Source of the DNA: Flavobacterium sp. 90
Lineage (GTDB): Bacteria > Bacteroidota > Bacteroidia > Flavobacteriales > Flavobacteriaceae
Reading direction: 5' to 3'
Length of the DNA: 64,000 nt
Assembly (NCBI RefSeq): GCF_004339525.1
Contig: NZ_SMGE01000001.1
Location: 5,022,001-5,086,000 of the forward strand
Shown here: one piece after another, positions 1 through 9,595 of the stretch
Position numbering within the stretch: position 1 is the stretch's first letter
Layout: every line of letters starts with the position of its first letter
Notes under the pieces: model-generated
Database searches by the model: none
Told to the model about the DNA's origin: nothing
What the model saw: only the letters and a program-made list of their open reading frames with translations
Program-made: the position numbers and the translations under genes

Positions 1-100
1 CTGATTTTTTTAATCTGTGCGTCCAATATAATTTGCGGGAATTTGTGTAATTCGTGGCAAACTTTTTATTTTGGAATTAGTCACGAATAGTCATAATAAT

Positions 101-1096
101 TTATATCAGAATTTGATTGATTGCTTTTAATTCCTCTGCAGAAAACGAAGTGTTTTTAAGACAACCTACAGAATCAATTACCTGTTCAGGTTTGCTCGCG
201 CCAATAATAACCGATGAAATTCTTTTGTCTTTCATCACCCACGATAATGCCATTTGTGCCAATGTTTGTCCACGTTCTAATGCCATTTCGTGAAGCTTTT
301 TAACCTTGGCAATATTCTCAGGCGTGATTGCATCTTCTTCGATTGCTCCGTTACCGCGATGTGCTGTGGCTCTTGAATTTTCCGGAATTCCGTTCAGATA
401 TTTATTCGTCAAAAGACCTTGCGCAAGAGGAGAAAATGCGATTCCGCCAATACCGTTTAGTTCCAGAACATCTAGTAATCCATCTTCTACAGAACGCTCC
501 AACATCGAATATTTAGGCTGATGAATCACGCAAGGAGTTCCTAATTGTTTCAGGATTGTAAAAGCCTTTTGCGTTTCGGCAGGACTATAACTCGAAATAC
601 CTACATAAAGCGCTTTTCCCTGACGTACAATTAGATCTAACGCCGCCATAGTTTCTTCCATTGGCGTATTTGGATCTGGTCTGTGGTGATAAAAAATATC
701 TACATAGTCTAAATCCATACGTTTAAGACTTTGGTCTAAGCTGGCAATTAAATGCTTTTTAGAACCAAAATCTCCATAAGGACCATCCCACATTGGCCAT
801 CCGGCTTTTGTAGAAATCAAAAGTTCGTCGCGAAAAGGTTTAAAATCCTGTTTGAATATTTGTCCAAAAGTGGTCTCAGCAGATCCCGCCGGTGGACCAT
901 AATTATTAGCAAGATCAAAATGTGTAATTCCGTTATCAAAAGCGGTGTGCAATATGTTTCTGGCGTTTTCGGTATTATCGATCGCGCCAAAGTTATGCCA
1001 CAAACCAAGAGAAAGCGCCGGAAGCATTAATCCGCTGCTGCCACAACGACGGTATTCCATTTTTTGATATCGGTTTGAATCTGGTAAATAAGTCAT
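101..1096 (-). CDS. Aldo/keto reductase (YghZ/AKR14-like)
   Basis: Predicted cytoplasmic NADPH-dependent aldo/keto reductase. Relatives such as E. coli YghZ reduce L-glyceraldehyde 3-phosphate and other small aldehydes. The 331-residue length and the opening YRRCGSSGLMLPALSLG fit this subgroup. The catalytic tetrad is visible: Asp61 and Tyr66 in FDLANNYG, the Lys in LISTKAGW, and the His in FYHHRPDP. No signal peptide is present. It lies 19 bp downstream of the DUF336-type gene on the same strand, so the two are probably co-transcribed. The true substrate is not shown by the sequence. Confidence 0.9.
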   Translation of the reverse strand: MTYLPDSNRYQKMEYRRCGSSGLMLPALSLGLWHNFGAIDNTENARNILHTAFDNGITHFDLANNYGPPAGSAETTFGQIFKQDFKPFRDELLISTKAGWPMWDGPYGDFGSKKHLIASLDQSLKRMDLDYVDIFYHHRPDPNTPMEETMAALDLIVRQGKALYVGISSYSPAETQKAFTILKQLGTPCVIHQPKYSMLERSVEDGLLDVLELNGIGGIAFSPLAQGLLTNKYLNGIPENSRATAHRGNGAIEEDAITPENIAKVKKLHEMALERGQTLAQMALSWVMKDKRISSVIIGASKPEQVIDSVGCLKNTSFSAEELKAINQILI

Positions 1097-1115
1097 GTTT
1101 TTTTAATTATGATTG

Positions 1116-1556
1116 TTATATTTTTTTGAATGCTTTGGTTACAATTTCTAAATCCGTAACACCTCTAAAACCGCTAAAACCAATAGAAAGTTGTGTTCCG
1201 TCGCTTAATATTATAGGTTGTCCGCCTTGCCAGCCAATAAGATCCGGTGCTTCGATTCCGTTAGCGTTTTCGTCTACAATTTTATTAAAAACCAATCTTT
1301 CGTAATCTCCCGTTTTAACTCCGGTAAGCCAAACCTGACTTGCTTTTATCCAGGCAATTTTATACGATTGTCTTTTACGAGCTTTGTCATTTCCGTACAT
1401 TCGGCCATAAACCATACCTTCTTCGTCAATAATACAAATTGCAACGTTTCCGTTAGAAATTGCTTTGTCTTCTTCAACTTGCATATAAGAAGGAATTAGA
1501 TCGTCAATTGCTGATAATGCCAATGTAATTCGTAGATGGAGAACTTGATCTTTCAT
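1116..1556 (-). CDS. GlcG/HbpS-like (DUF336) protein
   Basis: Small 146-residue protein resembling the GlcG/HbpS (DUF336) family. It shows the family pattern of an N-terminal helix, a strand segment with NVAICIIDEEG, a SYKIAWIKASQ helix, and a Gly-rich PIILSDGTQLSIGFSG segment near the C-terminus. Some members bind heme or corrinoids; others have no known role. No signal peptide is visible, so it is probably cytoplasmic. It is the first gene of a likely two-gene minus-strand operon with the aldo/keto reductase, which suggests a redox or aldehyde-related role (inference). The ligand cannot be predicted. Confidence 0.7.
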   Translation of the reverse strand: MKDQVLHLRITLALSAIDDLIPSYMQVEEDKAISNGNVAICIIDEEGMVYGRMYGNDKARKRQSYKIAWIKASQVWLTGVKTGDYERLVFNKIVDENANGIEAPDLIGWQGGQPIILSDGTQLSIGFSGFRGVTDLEIVTKAFKKI

Positions 1557-1670
1557 TGATTATAAATTTATTGGGGTTTAATTTTCAAAGATCAAATATT
1601 AAATTGCCTAATTTCTTAAACTAGATCAAGAAATAATAAAATAATGCGAATTATGTGAAGATATGAAGAT

Positions 1671-1702
1671 GTAAAAATGTAAAAATGTAAAAATGTAAAA
1701 AT
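1671..1702. repeat. 8-bp tandem repeat, four units
   Basis: The unit GTAAAAAT is repeated four times head to tail just before the nested palindrome at 1713. It could vary in copy number by slippage. It lies upstream of the DUF336 gene start but more than 100 bp away, so an effect on expression is uncertain. Confidence 0.85.
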
Positions 1703-1712
1703 GTGATTGAAA

Positions 1713-1870
1713 TGTGCCTTTAGGCACTACATATTGGTAAAAAAACATTAATCGAAATAAATATAGCGTGCCGTAGGTACGCAACAAAACGTTAATCATG
1801 CGTACCTACGGCACGCCAACGAATTTCACGCCATTTTTTTTCTACCGATGATATGTGGTTATGGGCACAT
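1713..1870. repeat. Solo nested palindromic repeat (copy A)
   Basis: The outer left arm TGTGCCTTTAGGCAC and a degenerate right arm ending in GGGCACA enclose a strong inner hairpin with arms GTGCCGTAGGTACG and CGTACCTACGGCAC. It matches copy B (12643-12800) closely in the centre, including the loop region. The right outer arm is more decayed than in copy B or the array at 38440-39271. Confidence 0.85.
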
Positions 1871-1914
1871 TTTAGAGCGTAATTTTTATACGTAATTTTT
1901 GTGTGTAATCTATA

Positions 1915-1943
1915 CGGAGACGCACTGCTGTGCGCCTCTACGG
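1915..1943. repeat. GC-rich hairpin repeat (inverted orientation)
   Basis: Reads CGGAGACGCACTGCTG and onward, the reverse complement of the element at 12301, 12453 and 12578. The arms AGACGCAC and GTGCGCCT pair around a short loop. Confidence 0.8.
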
Positions 1944-2136
1944 AAATTCGTTGGCAATAAATCAATATTGTGTGCCTGCGGATATTCCTTGTCTATAAAT
2001 TAATATTGTGTGCCTACGGATTATTCGTTGTCTATAAATTAACGTTGGTAAAAACAATCGCAACAAACACGTTAAATAAATACATCTTATATTTACGACT
2101 TGTTACCAAAAGCAATCCTACTAAACAAGTTTTAAG

Positions 2137-2718
2137 ATGTTTGAGAAAATACACGATTATCTTTCCCGATTTGCCAGACTATCAGAACAAGAGATTAAAA
2201 TTTTTGAAAACAGTCTGGAGTTTAGAAAAGTTCCTAAGAAAACAATTCTGTTACATGCGGGCGAAATCTGCAATTTTGAAGCTTATATAAATAAAGGTTG
2301 CATAAGAGAATATTTTGTGGATCGTGACGGAATAGAACTCACATTGCAATTTGCAACCGAAGATTGGTGGGTAAGCGATATTACGAGTTTTGAGGATCAG
2401 GTGCCAAGTGATATGTATATCGAAACGCTGGAAGATTGCGAACTACTAGTTTTAAGCCGTCAAACGAAAGAAAATCTGATCAATGAAGTTCCACAATTAG
2501 AACGCATGTTTCGGTTAATGATTCAAAGGCATTTATCGAAATTACAGAAGCGGTTGTTCAAAACCGTTTCTTCAACTGCTATGGAACAATATGTAGAATT
2601 TCTGAATCGATATCCAACATTATCGCAGCGGGTTTCGCAACAATATATTGCTTCATATTTAGGAATCACGCCCGAGTTTTTGAGCAGATTAAGAGCGAAA
2701 CATTTGAAGAATGGATAA
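2137..2718 (+). CDS. Crp/Fnr family transcriptional regulator
   Basis: Cytoplasmic 193-residue regulator of the short Bacteroidota Crp/Fnr type. An N-terminal cyclic-nucleotide-binding-like beta barrel spans roughly residues 10-115 (INKGCIREYFVDRDG, ATEDWWVSDI), followed by a long dimer helix and a C-terminal helix-turn-helix (QQYIASYLGITPEFLSRLR). The canonical cAMP-binding residues are not evident, so the ligand is unknown. The ATG at 2137 begins a standard N-terminus for the family. It stands alone, with a hairpin terminator right after it. A second member of the same type lies at 60682-61257. Confidence 0.9.
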   Translation: MFEKIHDYLSRFARLSEQEIKIFENSLEFRKVPKKTILLHAGEICNFEAYINKGCIREYFVDRDGIELTLQFATEDWWVSDITSFEDQVPSDMYIETLEDCELLVLSRQTKENLINEVPQLERMFRLMIQRHLSKLQKRLFKTVSSTAMEQYVEFLNRYPTLSQRVSQQYIASYLGITPEFLSRLRAKHLKNG

Positions 2719-2753
2719 GTTTTGATTTCATTGATTATATTATAAAGTAGAAT

Positions 2754-2777
2754 AGGAGTTTTAATGCTCCTTTTTTT
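2754..2777 (+). terminator. Rho-independent terminator after crp/fnr gene
   Basis: Stem AGGAG / CTCCT with an 8-base loop, followed by a run of T residues, 35 bp after the stop codon of the Crp/Fnr gene. Confidence 0.75.
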
Positions 2778-3196
2778 ATAGTTTAAAATTAAAAAGTTAT
2801 GCCACAGATTACTGAGATTAAAATGATTTAATGAATTTTTAGCTAAATTTTATTAGTGTTTAATTTTCTCTCGCAGATTTAGTAGATTTTTTTAATCTTT
2901 TCTAATCCTTCAATCTGTGGCTATTGTTTTTATTTTCATTGTAGTTTTCTCAGTTTTAATTTTCCTCACTCGGATAAAGAAGGTTTTTTATTTTTTAATC
3001 TTTTTTGATCCATTAATCTGTGGCATTAAAAAATTAAGGCAGAAACTATATGTTTACTAAACTTTTAGGATATCTTTAAAAAGAATTATTGTCAAATTGA
3101 CTATTTGATGAAAAAAGTGTAATATTATTATGTTTTTAAAATTGCTGATTTTGTGATGTTTAGCATGGTTTTTAAAAGAACTGGCGAACATTTTTT

Positions 3197-3254
3197 TTTG
3201 AAGTTCTTGCAGAATAAATTATAATTTGTATTATTGTAGTATAGAATAGTATAA
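3197..3254 (+). promoter_or_regulatory. Promoter plus shared 30-bp box, GH operon
   Basis: A TTTG at 3197-3200 is followed after 20 bp by ATAATTTG (3221-3228), matching the spacing of a Bacteroidota -33/-7 promoter, though the -7 element departs from TAnnTTTG. Positions 3225-3254 match 13184-13213 upstream of susC at 28 of 30 bases. The downstream half of the box consists of GTATA-type direct repeats and would overlap the transcription start. A repressor or regulator site is inferred; the GntR gene at 9596 is the local candidate. Confidence 0.65.
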
Positions 3255-3272
3255 TAACCAAAACTTTATTTA

Positions 3273-5324
3273 ATGAGACAGTATCATTTCCTGTTAAAAA
3301 ACATGTTTTTGTCCGTTTTATTTATGGTCATTTTTTGCAATTCGGCGCAAGCCCAAAAAAACATTAAAATGACTTATGGTAAAAGCGGAATTATTACTTA
3401 CGATGTTCAACAAAAGACAATTGCCGTAAATCAATCCGGAAAAAATATTTTTTCGGGAGCAAAAGTTTCGGTTATTGTGAATAGTAGAACAATTTCTGTG
3501 AGCGATTATGCGGAAGCTGTTTTGTCAAAAGAAGCGATTCATGATGATTTAGGGAAAGGTTTAAAATATACGCTTACTTATAAAGACAAAAATAATCCAA
3601 CGCTAATCCAGAGTTTTATAACTTATAACAATCAGTCGTATTTTATAACTCAAATCGAAATTTTAGGTAACGGAAATCAAATTGCAACCAATTATATTTC
3701 GCCATTAGATTTAGGAAAAGTTAGTTTTGATAAAATCGAAAATCTGCAAACTGTTTTCGTTCCTTATGATAATGACGCTTTTATAAGTTATGATTCGAAG
3801 AAACTAGAGGCAGTTTCTCAAAATACAAGTGCAGAAGTTGGGATTCTTTTTAATAATACTTCGCGAAATGGTTTTATCGTTGGCTCTCTTGAACATACGG
3901 TTTGGAAAAGTGCTGTAAAAACGATCAATAAAAACAAGGAACCATTATTTTCTGCTTGGGCAGGATATTCAGAAAAAGAAACTACACGTGATAGTATCGC
4001 TCACGGAATTGTAAAAGGCGATAAAGTTTCGTCTCCAAAATTCTTCGTGGGTTATTATGCTGATTGGAGAAACGGAATGGAAGAATATGCCAAAACGAAT
4101 CGAATTGTTGAGAAACCTTTAGTCTTCGCGTGGGACAAACCAACTCCGGTTGGCTGGAATAGTTGGGGTGTTTTGATGGAAAAAATCAATTATGATAATA
4201 CGACAAAAGTGGCTGATTTCTTTGCTAATTCAATTCCGCAATTTCGTGTTGGAAATACCGCTTTTATCGATTTAGATTCTTTTTGGGATAATATGGTTAA
4301 AGGTGGTTTTTCAGGAGATTTTAGTAAACTAAAAGAATTCGCAGATTATTGCAAAAGCAAAGGTCTGGAACCTGGAGCATATTGGGCGCCTTTTACAGAT
4401 TGGGGCTGGAAAGATGGTCCAAATCGAAAAGCCGAAGGAAGCGATTATACTTTTGGTGAAATGTGGACGAAAACCGGAAATACTTATTTTGATTTTGATG
4501 GTGCTCGTGCCATTGATCCTACGCATCCCGGAACGCTTAAACGTGTTGATTATGTAATTAATAAACTAAAAGCGTGTGGTTTTAAAATGATTAAAATCGA
4601 CTTTTTAGGTCACGCTGCTGCGGAATCTACTTCGTTTTATGATAAAAATGTTACGACCGGAATGCAGGCTTACAAAGTAGGAATGGAGCATTTGGTAAAA
4701 GCTCTTGACGGACAAATGCTTATTTATGCGGCAATTTCTCCAAATATGGCAACTTCTCGTTATGCACACGTTCGTCGTATTGCGTGTGATGCCTGGAAAA
4801 CAATTGAGCAAACGCAATATACCTTAAATAGTGTGAATTATGGTTGGTGGCAAACGTATGCTTACGATTATATAGATGCAGATCATGTGGTTTTTGCTGA
4901 TGTTACAGAAGGCGAAAACCGTGCAAGATTAATTTCGGCGGTTATTACCGGTACATTAATTACTGGAGACGATTATAGCAAAGAAGGAATCTGGAGCAAA
5001 CGTGCAAAAGAATGGCTTCAGAATAAAGAGCTTTTAAAAATTGTTGCAAATGGTGTCGCATTCCGTCCTGTAGAAGGAAATACGGGAAAATTAACCACCG
5101 AAGTTTTCGAACAAAAAATTGGTAACGATTGGTATATCGCGGTTTTAAATTATGGCGCTTCAAGCAAAAATTATGAACTTCCTCTAGAAAGATTAGGAAT
5201 AAAAAACGGCAATTATAAATTGCAGGATCTTTTTACTTCTGAAAATATTGACGTAAAAAACAATGTTATAAAAGTCACCCTTGGCGCGAAAGATGCGCAT
5301 TTGTATAAAGTTATAAATCACTAA
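3273..5324 (+). CDS. Clan GH-D (GH36/GH27-like) alpha-galactosidase
   Basis: Predicted exported glycoside hydrolase of 683 residues. A signal peptide (about residues 1-27, ending SAQAQ) is followed by a beta-rich N-terminal domain to about residue 280. A TIM-barrel opens with PVGWNSWG near residue 294, the hallmark of GH27/GH36 enzymes. The likely nucleophile is Asp443 in MIKIDFLGH. The C-terminal part is a small beta domain. It is the first gene of a tight operon, 4 bp before the acetylesterase gene. Removal of terminal alpha-galactose or a related sugar is inferred. It is clearly different in sequence from the GH36 enzyme at 7325, so the two probably cut different linkages. Confidence 0.75.
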   Translation: MRQYHFLLKNMFLSVLFMVIFCNSAQAQKNIKMTYGKSGIITYDVQQKTIAVNQSGKNIFSGAKVSVIVNSRTISVSDYAEAVLSKEAIHDDLGKGLKYTLTYKDKNNPTLIQSFITYNNQSYFITQIEILGNGNQIATNYISPLDLGKVSFDKIENLQTVFVPYDNDAFISYDSKKLEAVSQNTSAEVGILFNNTSRNGFIVGSLEHTVWKSAVKTINKNKEPLFSAWAGYSEKETTRDSIAHGIVKGDKVSSPKFFVGYYADWRNGMEEYAKTNRIVEKPLVFAWDKPTPVGWNSWGVLMEKINYDNTTKVADFFANSIPQFRVGNTAFIDLDSFWDNMVKGGFSGDFSKLKEFADYCKSKGLEPGAYWAPFTDWGWKDGPNRKAEGSDYTFGEMWTKTGNTYFDFDGARAIDPTHPGTLKRVDYVINKLKACGFKMIKIDFLGHAAAESTSFYDKNVTTGMQAYKVGMEHLVKALDGQMLIYAAISPNMATSRYAHVRRIACDAWKTIEQTQYTLNSVNYGWWQTYAYDYIDADHVVFADVTEGENRARLISAVITGTLITGDDYSKEGIWSKRAKEWLQNKELLKIVANGVAFRPVEGNTGKLTTEVFEQKIGNDWYIAVLNYGASSKNYELPLERLGIKNGNYKLQDLFTSENIDVKNNVIKVTLGAKDAHLYKVINH

Positions 5325-5328
5325 TAAA

Positions 5329-7305
5329 ATGCAGCTGAAAAAACATCTTTTTAAGAATACGATGCTTGTATTGGCATTGTTTATTATATCGTCAAATAGC
5401 GTTCATGCTACAGTATTATTGCCGTCTTTCTTTACGGATGATATGGTGTTGCAACAGAAAAGTTCAGTTCCGTTTTGGGGAGAAAGCGATGCGAAATCGG
5501 TAACTATTATAACTTCCTGGGATAAAAAAACATATACTTCTAAGGTTGAAAATGGTAAATGGAAAGTGATTTTGAAAACTCCCATTTATGGCGGACCTTA
5601 TACCATTACAATAAATGACGGAACTGTAAAAACGCTTAATAATGTTTTGATTGGAGAAGTTTGGTTGTGTTCCGGACAAAGCAATATGGAAATGCCTCTG
5701 GAAGGTTGGGGAAAAATCAGTAATTATAAGGAAGAAATTGAAAACGCGAATTATCCGCAAATACGATTATTACAAGCGGAACATATCGAAAGTACTTTAC
5801 CATTAAATACATTAAAAGTACAACACGACGGCTGGAATGTTTGCAGTCCAAAAACGATAGCAGATTTTAGTGCAACTGCTTATTTTTTTGCCAGAAAGAT
5901 TTACAACGAAAAAAAGATTCCAATTGGGTTAATTCATTCTTCTTGGGGAGGAACCTTAATTGAAGCCTGGACAAGTTCTGGAGCGTTAACGACAATTCAT
6001 GATTTTGATTCTGAAATTCAAGCCATGAAATCTGAAACTGATAACGCTGCATTATTGCAAAAATATAATGCTGATATGGCGGTTTGGGAAAAGAATTTGA
6101 CAGCTTCAGACAAAGGATTTTCGGAAGAAAAAGCAATTTGGGCAACATCAAATTTTGATGATTCGGCTTGGAAAACAATGAAACTGCCTTCTTTTTTTGA
6201 CACTAACGGATTAGGGAATTTTGATGGAGTAGTTTGGTTTAGAAAAAAGATCACAGTTCAGGATAATACTGTAGACTTTAGTCTAAATTATTATGCAGAT
6301 GATGAAGATATGATTTGGATAAACGGAAATTATATTGGCGAAACTAAAGGTTATAACGTTGAACGTCATTATACAATTCCAGCTAAATTCTTGAAAAAAG
6401 GCGAAAACACAATTACAATAAGAGTTTTTGACGGATCAGGAAATGGAGGCGTTTATGGCGATGAAAAAATAGCTTTAAAATCTACTAAAGAAACCATTTC
6501 ATTAGTTGGTGACTGGAAATATAATATTGGAGTCGATAGTAAAGATTTGCCTGTAAAACCGTATTTGGCTCAAGGCCAAAACCGACCAAGCGCCATATAT
6601 AATGCGATGATTGCACCAATTATAGATTATAAAATAAAAGGAGTAATCTGGTATCAGGGAGAAAGTAATGCCGAAAGAGCGTATCAATATCAGAAGTTAT
6701 TTCCTTTGCTGATAAACGATTGGAGAGAAAAATTCAAAGATAAAAATTTGCCGTTTTTGTTTGTTCAATTGGCCAATTATAAAGAACAGAAACAGCAACC
6801 AGAAGATTCTGATTGGGCAGAGTTAAGAGAAGCACAATTTAAAGCTTTGAGATTGCCAAATACTGGAATGGCGGTTACAACTGATATTGGAAACGGAGCA
6901 GATATTCACCCGAAAAACAAACAAGATGTTGGAGGTCGATTGGCAAATATAGCTTTGGCAAAAGTGTATAATACCAAAATCGATTATTCGGGACCACTTT
7001 ATAAATCGTATTCTATAAAGGAAAATGTGGTGACTATTGATTTTGATTTCAATGAAAATATAAAACCCAGAGACAATCTGCTAAAAGGATTTTCGATTGC
7101 AGGATCTGATCAAAAGTTTCATTGGGCGGATGCTAAAATAGTAAATGGCAAAGTTGAAGTTTTTGCTCAGGGCGTAACAAATCCGGTTGCAGTGCGCTAC
7201 AATTGGGCTGATAATCCTGCCGGAAATTTAACGAATGCATCAGGTTTACCTGCATCGTCTTTTAGAACAGATGTTTGGGCAGGAATTACACAAGAAAAGA
7301 AATAA
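5329..7305 (+). CDS. SGNH acetylesterase (sialate O-acetylesterase-like, CE20-type)
   Basis: Exported 658-residue carbohydrate esterase. After a signal peptide (about 1-27) comes an Ig-like domain, then the SGNH catalytic domain with nucleophile Ser118 in CSGQSNMEMP and conserved IKGVIWYQGESN and DIHPKNKQD (Asp525, His527). A galactose-binding jelly-roll (about residues 265-400: FDDSAWKTMKLP, VWFRKKI, IWINGNYIG) is inserted within the catalytic domain. This domain order resembles that of sialate O-acetylesterase-like and CE20 proteins, some of which deacetylate plant oligosaccharides. Lying between two alpha-galactosidase-type genes, it probably removes acetyl groups that block the glycosidases. 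The substrate is inferred. Confidence 0.8.
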   Translation: MQLKKHLFKNTMLVLALFIISSNSVHATVLLPSFFTDDMVLQQKSSVPFWGESDAKSVTIITSWDKKTYTSKVENGKWKVILKTPIYGGPYTITINDGTVKTLNNVLIGEVWLCSGQSNMEMPLEGWGKISNYKEEIENANYPQIRLLQAEHIESTLPLNTLKVQHDGWNVCSPKTIADFSATAYFFARKIYNEKKIPIGLIHSSWGGTLIEAWTSSGALTTIHDFDSEIQAMKSETDNAALLQKYNADMAVWEKNLTASDKGFSEEKAIWATSNFDDSAWKTMKLPSFFDTNGLGNFDGVVWFRKKITVQDNTVDFSLNYYADDEDMIWINGNYIGETKGYNVERHYTIPAKFLKKGENTITIRVFDGSGNGGVYGDEKIALKSTKETISLVGDWKYNIGVDSKDLPVKPYLAQGQNRPSAIYNAMIAPIIDYKIKGVIWYQGESNAERAYQYQKLFPLLINDWREKFKDKNLPFLFVQLANYKEQKQQPEDSDWAELREAQFKALRLPNTGMAVTTDIGNGADIHPKNKQDVGGRLANIALAKVYNTKIDYSGPLYKSYSIKENVVTIDFDFNENIKPRDNLLKGFSIAGSDQKFHWADAKIVNGKVEVFAQGVTNPVAVRYNWADNPAGNLTNASGLPASSFRTDVWAGITQEKK

Positions 7306-7324
7306 GAAAATAACACATAATAAA

Positions 7325-9529
7325 ATGAAAAAACAATTTACAACTTTAAGGCAGTCTTTTACGATCGCATTTTTTATTCTGACGAGTTATGGCAGCACAA
7401 TAGCAGCACAAGAAATTATCTCGGTTAAAACCAAAAGTAATGCACTTGTTTTGCAAGTAACTCCGGGAAAAGAATTGAATACCATTTATTTAGGAGAAAA
7501 ATTAGCGAATGATTTTGAATATGTAAAAATTCAAGGTCAGTTTCGTCAGGGAACAGATTATTCAGGGATTTATAATGCGGCTTATACGCCTTCAGGATCT
7601 AAAAATTTATTAGAACCTGCAATCGCTGTAACTCACTCTGACGGAAATACTTCGCTTGATTTATTATACGTAAAACATACTACAAAAACGATCGCTACAG
7701 GAATTTCTCAAACCGAAATTACGCTTAAAGATAATGTATATCCAATTGAGGTTCATATGTTTATTCAATCGTATTATGATACTGATGTGATCGAACAATG
7801 GACAACAATTCAACATTCTGAGAAATCGAATATTACTTTAAACAAATATGCTTCGGCAAATTTATACCTTAAAGGATATAATAATTTCTATTTGAATCAA
7901 TATCACGGTGATTGGGCAAAAGAAATGCAACCTGAGGAAACGAAATTAACACACGGAATTAAAGTTTTGGATACTAAATTAGGTTCTCGTGCTAATTTAT
8001 TTCAGCCTTCAGTATTTATGGTTTCTCTTGATAAACCTGCTACAGAAGATGAAGGAAAGGTTTTGTTTGCAGGTCTAGAATGGTCAGGAAATTTCAGAAC
8101 TGATTTAGAATTAGATCCTTTGAATAATCTTCGTGTTATTTCCGGTATTAATAATGCTGCTGCAGCTTATTCATTGGCTAAAAATGAAGTTTTTACAACG
8201 CCTAAGTTTTGGTACACATTATCGTCTAAAGGAAAAGGAAATGCAAGCCGTAATTTGCACGATTGGTCTAGAAATTACAAAATATTAGACGGAAAAGGAA
8301 GCCGTATGACATTGCTTAACAACTGGGAAGCGACTTATTTTAACTTTGACGAAAACAAATTAAAAGTGCTTATCGCCGATAGTAAAAAACTTGGCGTGGA
8401 TATGTTTTTATTGGATGACGGATGGTTTGGAAACAACTTTCCTCGTAACAATGATGATGCAGCGCTTGGAGATTGGGACGTAAATAAAAAGAAATTACCA
8501 AACGGAATTGGAATTTTAGTGAAAACGGCTAAAGACAATCAGGTGAAATTTGGAATCTGGATTGAGCCTGAAATGGTAAATCCTGCGAGTGATTTGTACA
8601 AAAAACATCCGGAATGGATTGTAAAACAGCCGGGAAGAGCGGAACATTATTTCCGTAATCAATTGGTTTTAGACTTATCAAACCCAAAAGTTCAGGATTT
8701 TGTTTACGGAGTTGTAGACAATCTTTTTACAGAAAATCCGGAATTAGCTTATATCAAATGGGATTGTAATGCGTTGATTTACAACGCGTATTCAAGTAAT
8801 TTGAAAGACAAACAAAATAATTTTTACACAGATTATGTAAACGGACTTTACAAAGTTCTGGAACGTATTCGTGTAAAATATCCAAAAGTGCCAATGATGC
8901 TTTGTTCCGGCGGTGGCGGAAGAGTAGATTATGCAGCTTTAAAATACTTTACAGAATTCTGGCCAAGTGACAATACAGATCCTTTGGAGCGTGTATATAT
9001 GCAATGGGAATACTCGTATTTTTATCCTGCTTTGACTATCGCAGCGCACGTTACAGATTGGGGAAAACAACCTATTAAATACCGTACAGATGTTGCGATG
9101 ATGGGAAGATTAGGTTTTGATATTGTGGTTAAAGATCTAAATGAGAAAGATTTAGCTTATGCGCAACAAGCGATAAAAAACTATGGCGCTTTGAGCACTA
9201 CAATTTGGCAAGGAGATCAATATCGTTTGCAAAATCCTTGGGGAAATGATGCGGCATCTGTAATGTTTGTGAATAAAAATGGTAATGAAGCGGTAGTTTT
9301 TAGCTATTTGGTAAATTCACGATATGAAGCAGGAACACATCTTCCGATAAAATTAAAAGGACTTGAAGCGGGACAAAACTATAAAGTGGAAGAAATCAAT
9401 GTTTATCCGGATAAAAAAGCTGCGGTAGAAACCGTGACGTATTCCGGAGATTTTTTAATGCAGGTTGGAATTAATCCAAATGTAAATTCTTCAAATACGA
9501 GTGTTGTTCTAAAAATTACTAAGGCCTAA
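7325..9529 (+). CDS. GH36 alpha-galactosidase
   Basis: Exported 734-residue alpha-galactosidase of family GH36, near the usual length of about 730. The start at ATG 7325 is chosen because it gives a clean signal peptide (MKKQF...STIAAQ) after the upstream stop at 7305; the frame opens earlier at 7235. An N-terminal supersandwich domain is followed by a TIM-barrel with LLDDGWFG, GIWIEPEMV, nucleophile Asp480 in YIKWDCNA, CSGGGGRVD, and acid/base Asp549 in WPSDNTDP. A C-terminal beta domain completes it. It is the third gene of the operon and is expected to release alpha-1,6-galactose from oligosaccharides in the periplasm. Confidence 0.92.
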   Translation: MKKQFTTLRQSFTIAFFILTSYGSTIAAQEIISVKTKSNALVLQVTPGKELNTIYLGEKLANDFEYVKIQGQFRQGTDYSGIYNAAYTPSGSKNLLEPAIAVTHSDGNTSLDLLYVKHTTKTIATGISQTEITLKDNVYPIEVHMFIQSYYDTDVIEQWTTIQHSEKSNITLNKYASANLYLKGYNNFYLNQYHGDWAKEMQPEETKLTHGIKVLDTKLGSRANLFQPSVFMVSLDKPATEDEGKVLFAGLEWSGNFRTDLELDPLNNLRVISGINNAAAAYSLAKNEVFTTPKFWYTLSSKGKGNASRNLHDWSRNYKILDGKGSRMTLLNNWEATYFNFDENKLKVLIADSKKLGVDMFLLDDGWFGNNFPRNNDDAALGDWDVNKKKLPNGIGILVKTAKDNQVKFGIWIEPEMVNPASDLYKKHPEWIVKQPGRAEHYFRNQLVLDLSNPKVQDFVYGVVDNLFTENPELAYIKWDCNALIYNAYSSNLKDKQNNFYTDYVNGLYKVLERIRVKYPKVPMMLCSGGGGRVDYAALKYFTEFWPSDNTDPLERVYMQWEYSYFYPALTIAAHVTDWGKQPIKYRTDVAMMGRLGFDIVVKDLNEKDLAYAQQAIKNYGALSTTIWQGDQYRLQNPWGNDAASVMFVNKNGNEAVVFSYLVNSRYEAGTHLPIKLKGLEAGQNYKVEEINVYPDKKAAVETVTYSGDFLMQVGINPNVNSSNTSVVLKITKA

Positions 9530-9595
9530 ACTAAATCTCGAACATTAGTATATATTTGTAATATATTTCTAATTAAATACCCATTTAACCGTTTT

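Larger units (their letters stand above)
1557..2136. other. Intergenic region rich in repeats, no gene seen
   Basis: This 580-bp gap between divergent genes holds an 8-bp tandem repeat, a decayed copy of the nested palindrome family found as an array at 38440-39271, and a GC-rich hairpin of the family seen at 12301-12604. Between about 1950 and 2040 two short near-copies of a TTGTCTATAAATTAA phrase follow each other. Open frames here are made of repeat sequence and are not convincing genes. Confidence 0.7.
2719..3272. other. Intergenic region before the GH operon
   Basis: AT-rich region of 554 bp. After the terminator at 2754-2777 it contains fragments of the CCACAGATTA / TAATCTGTGGC repeat family (about 2800-3030), also seen at 36041-36376. 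The last 80 bases hold the promoter and shared box for the downstream operon. No gene is seen. Confidence 0.7.

Noticed and set aside
1970..2290. Open frame of 106 codons overlapping the Crp/Fnr gene start
   Set aside because: It lies in another frame of the clear Crp/Fnr gene and its upstream part is repeat sequence.
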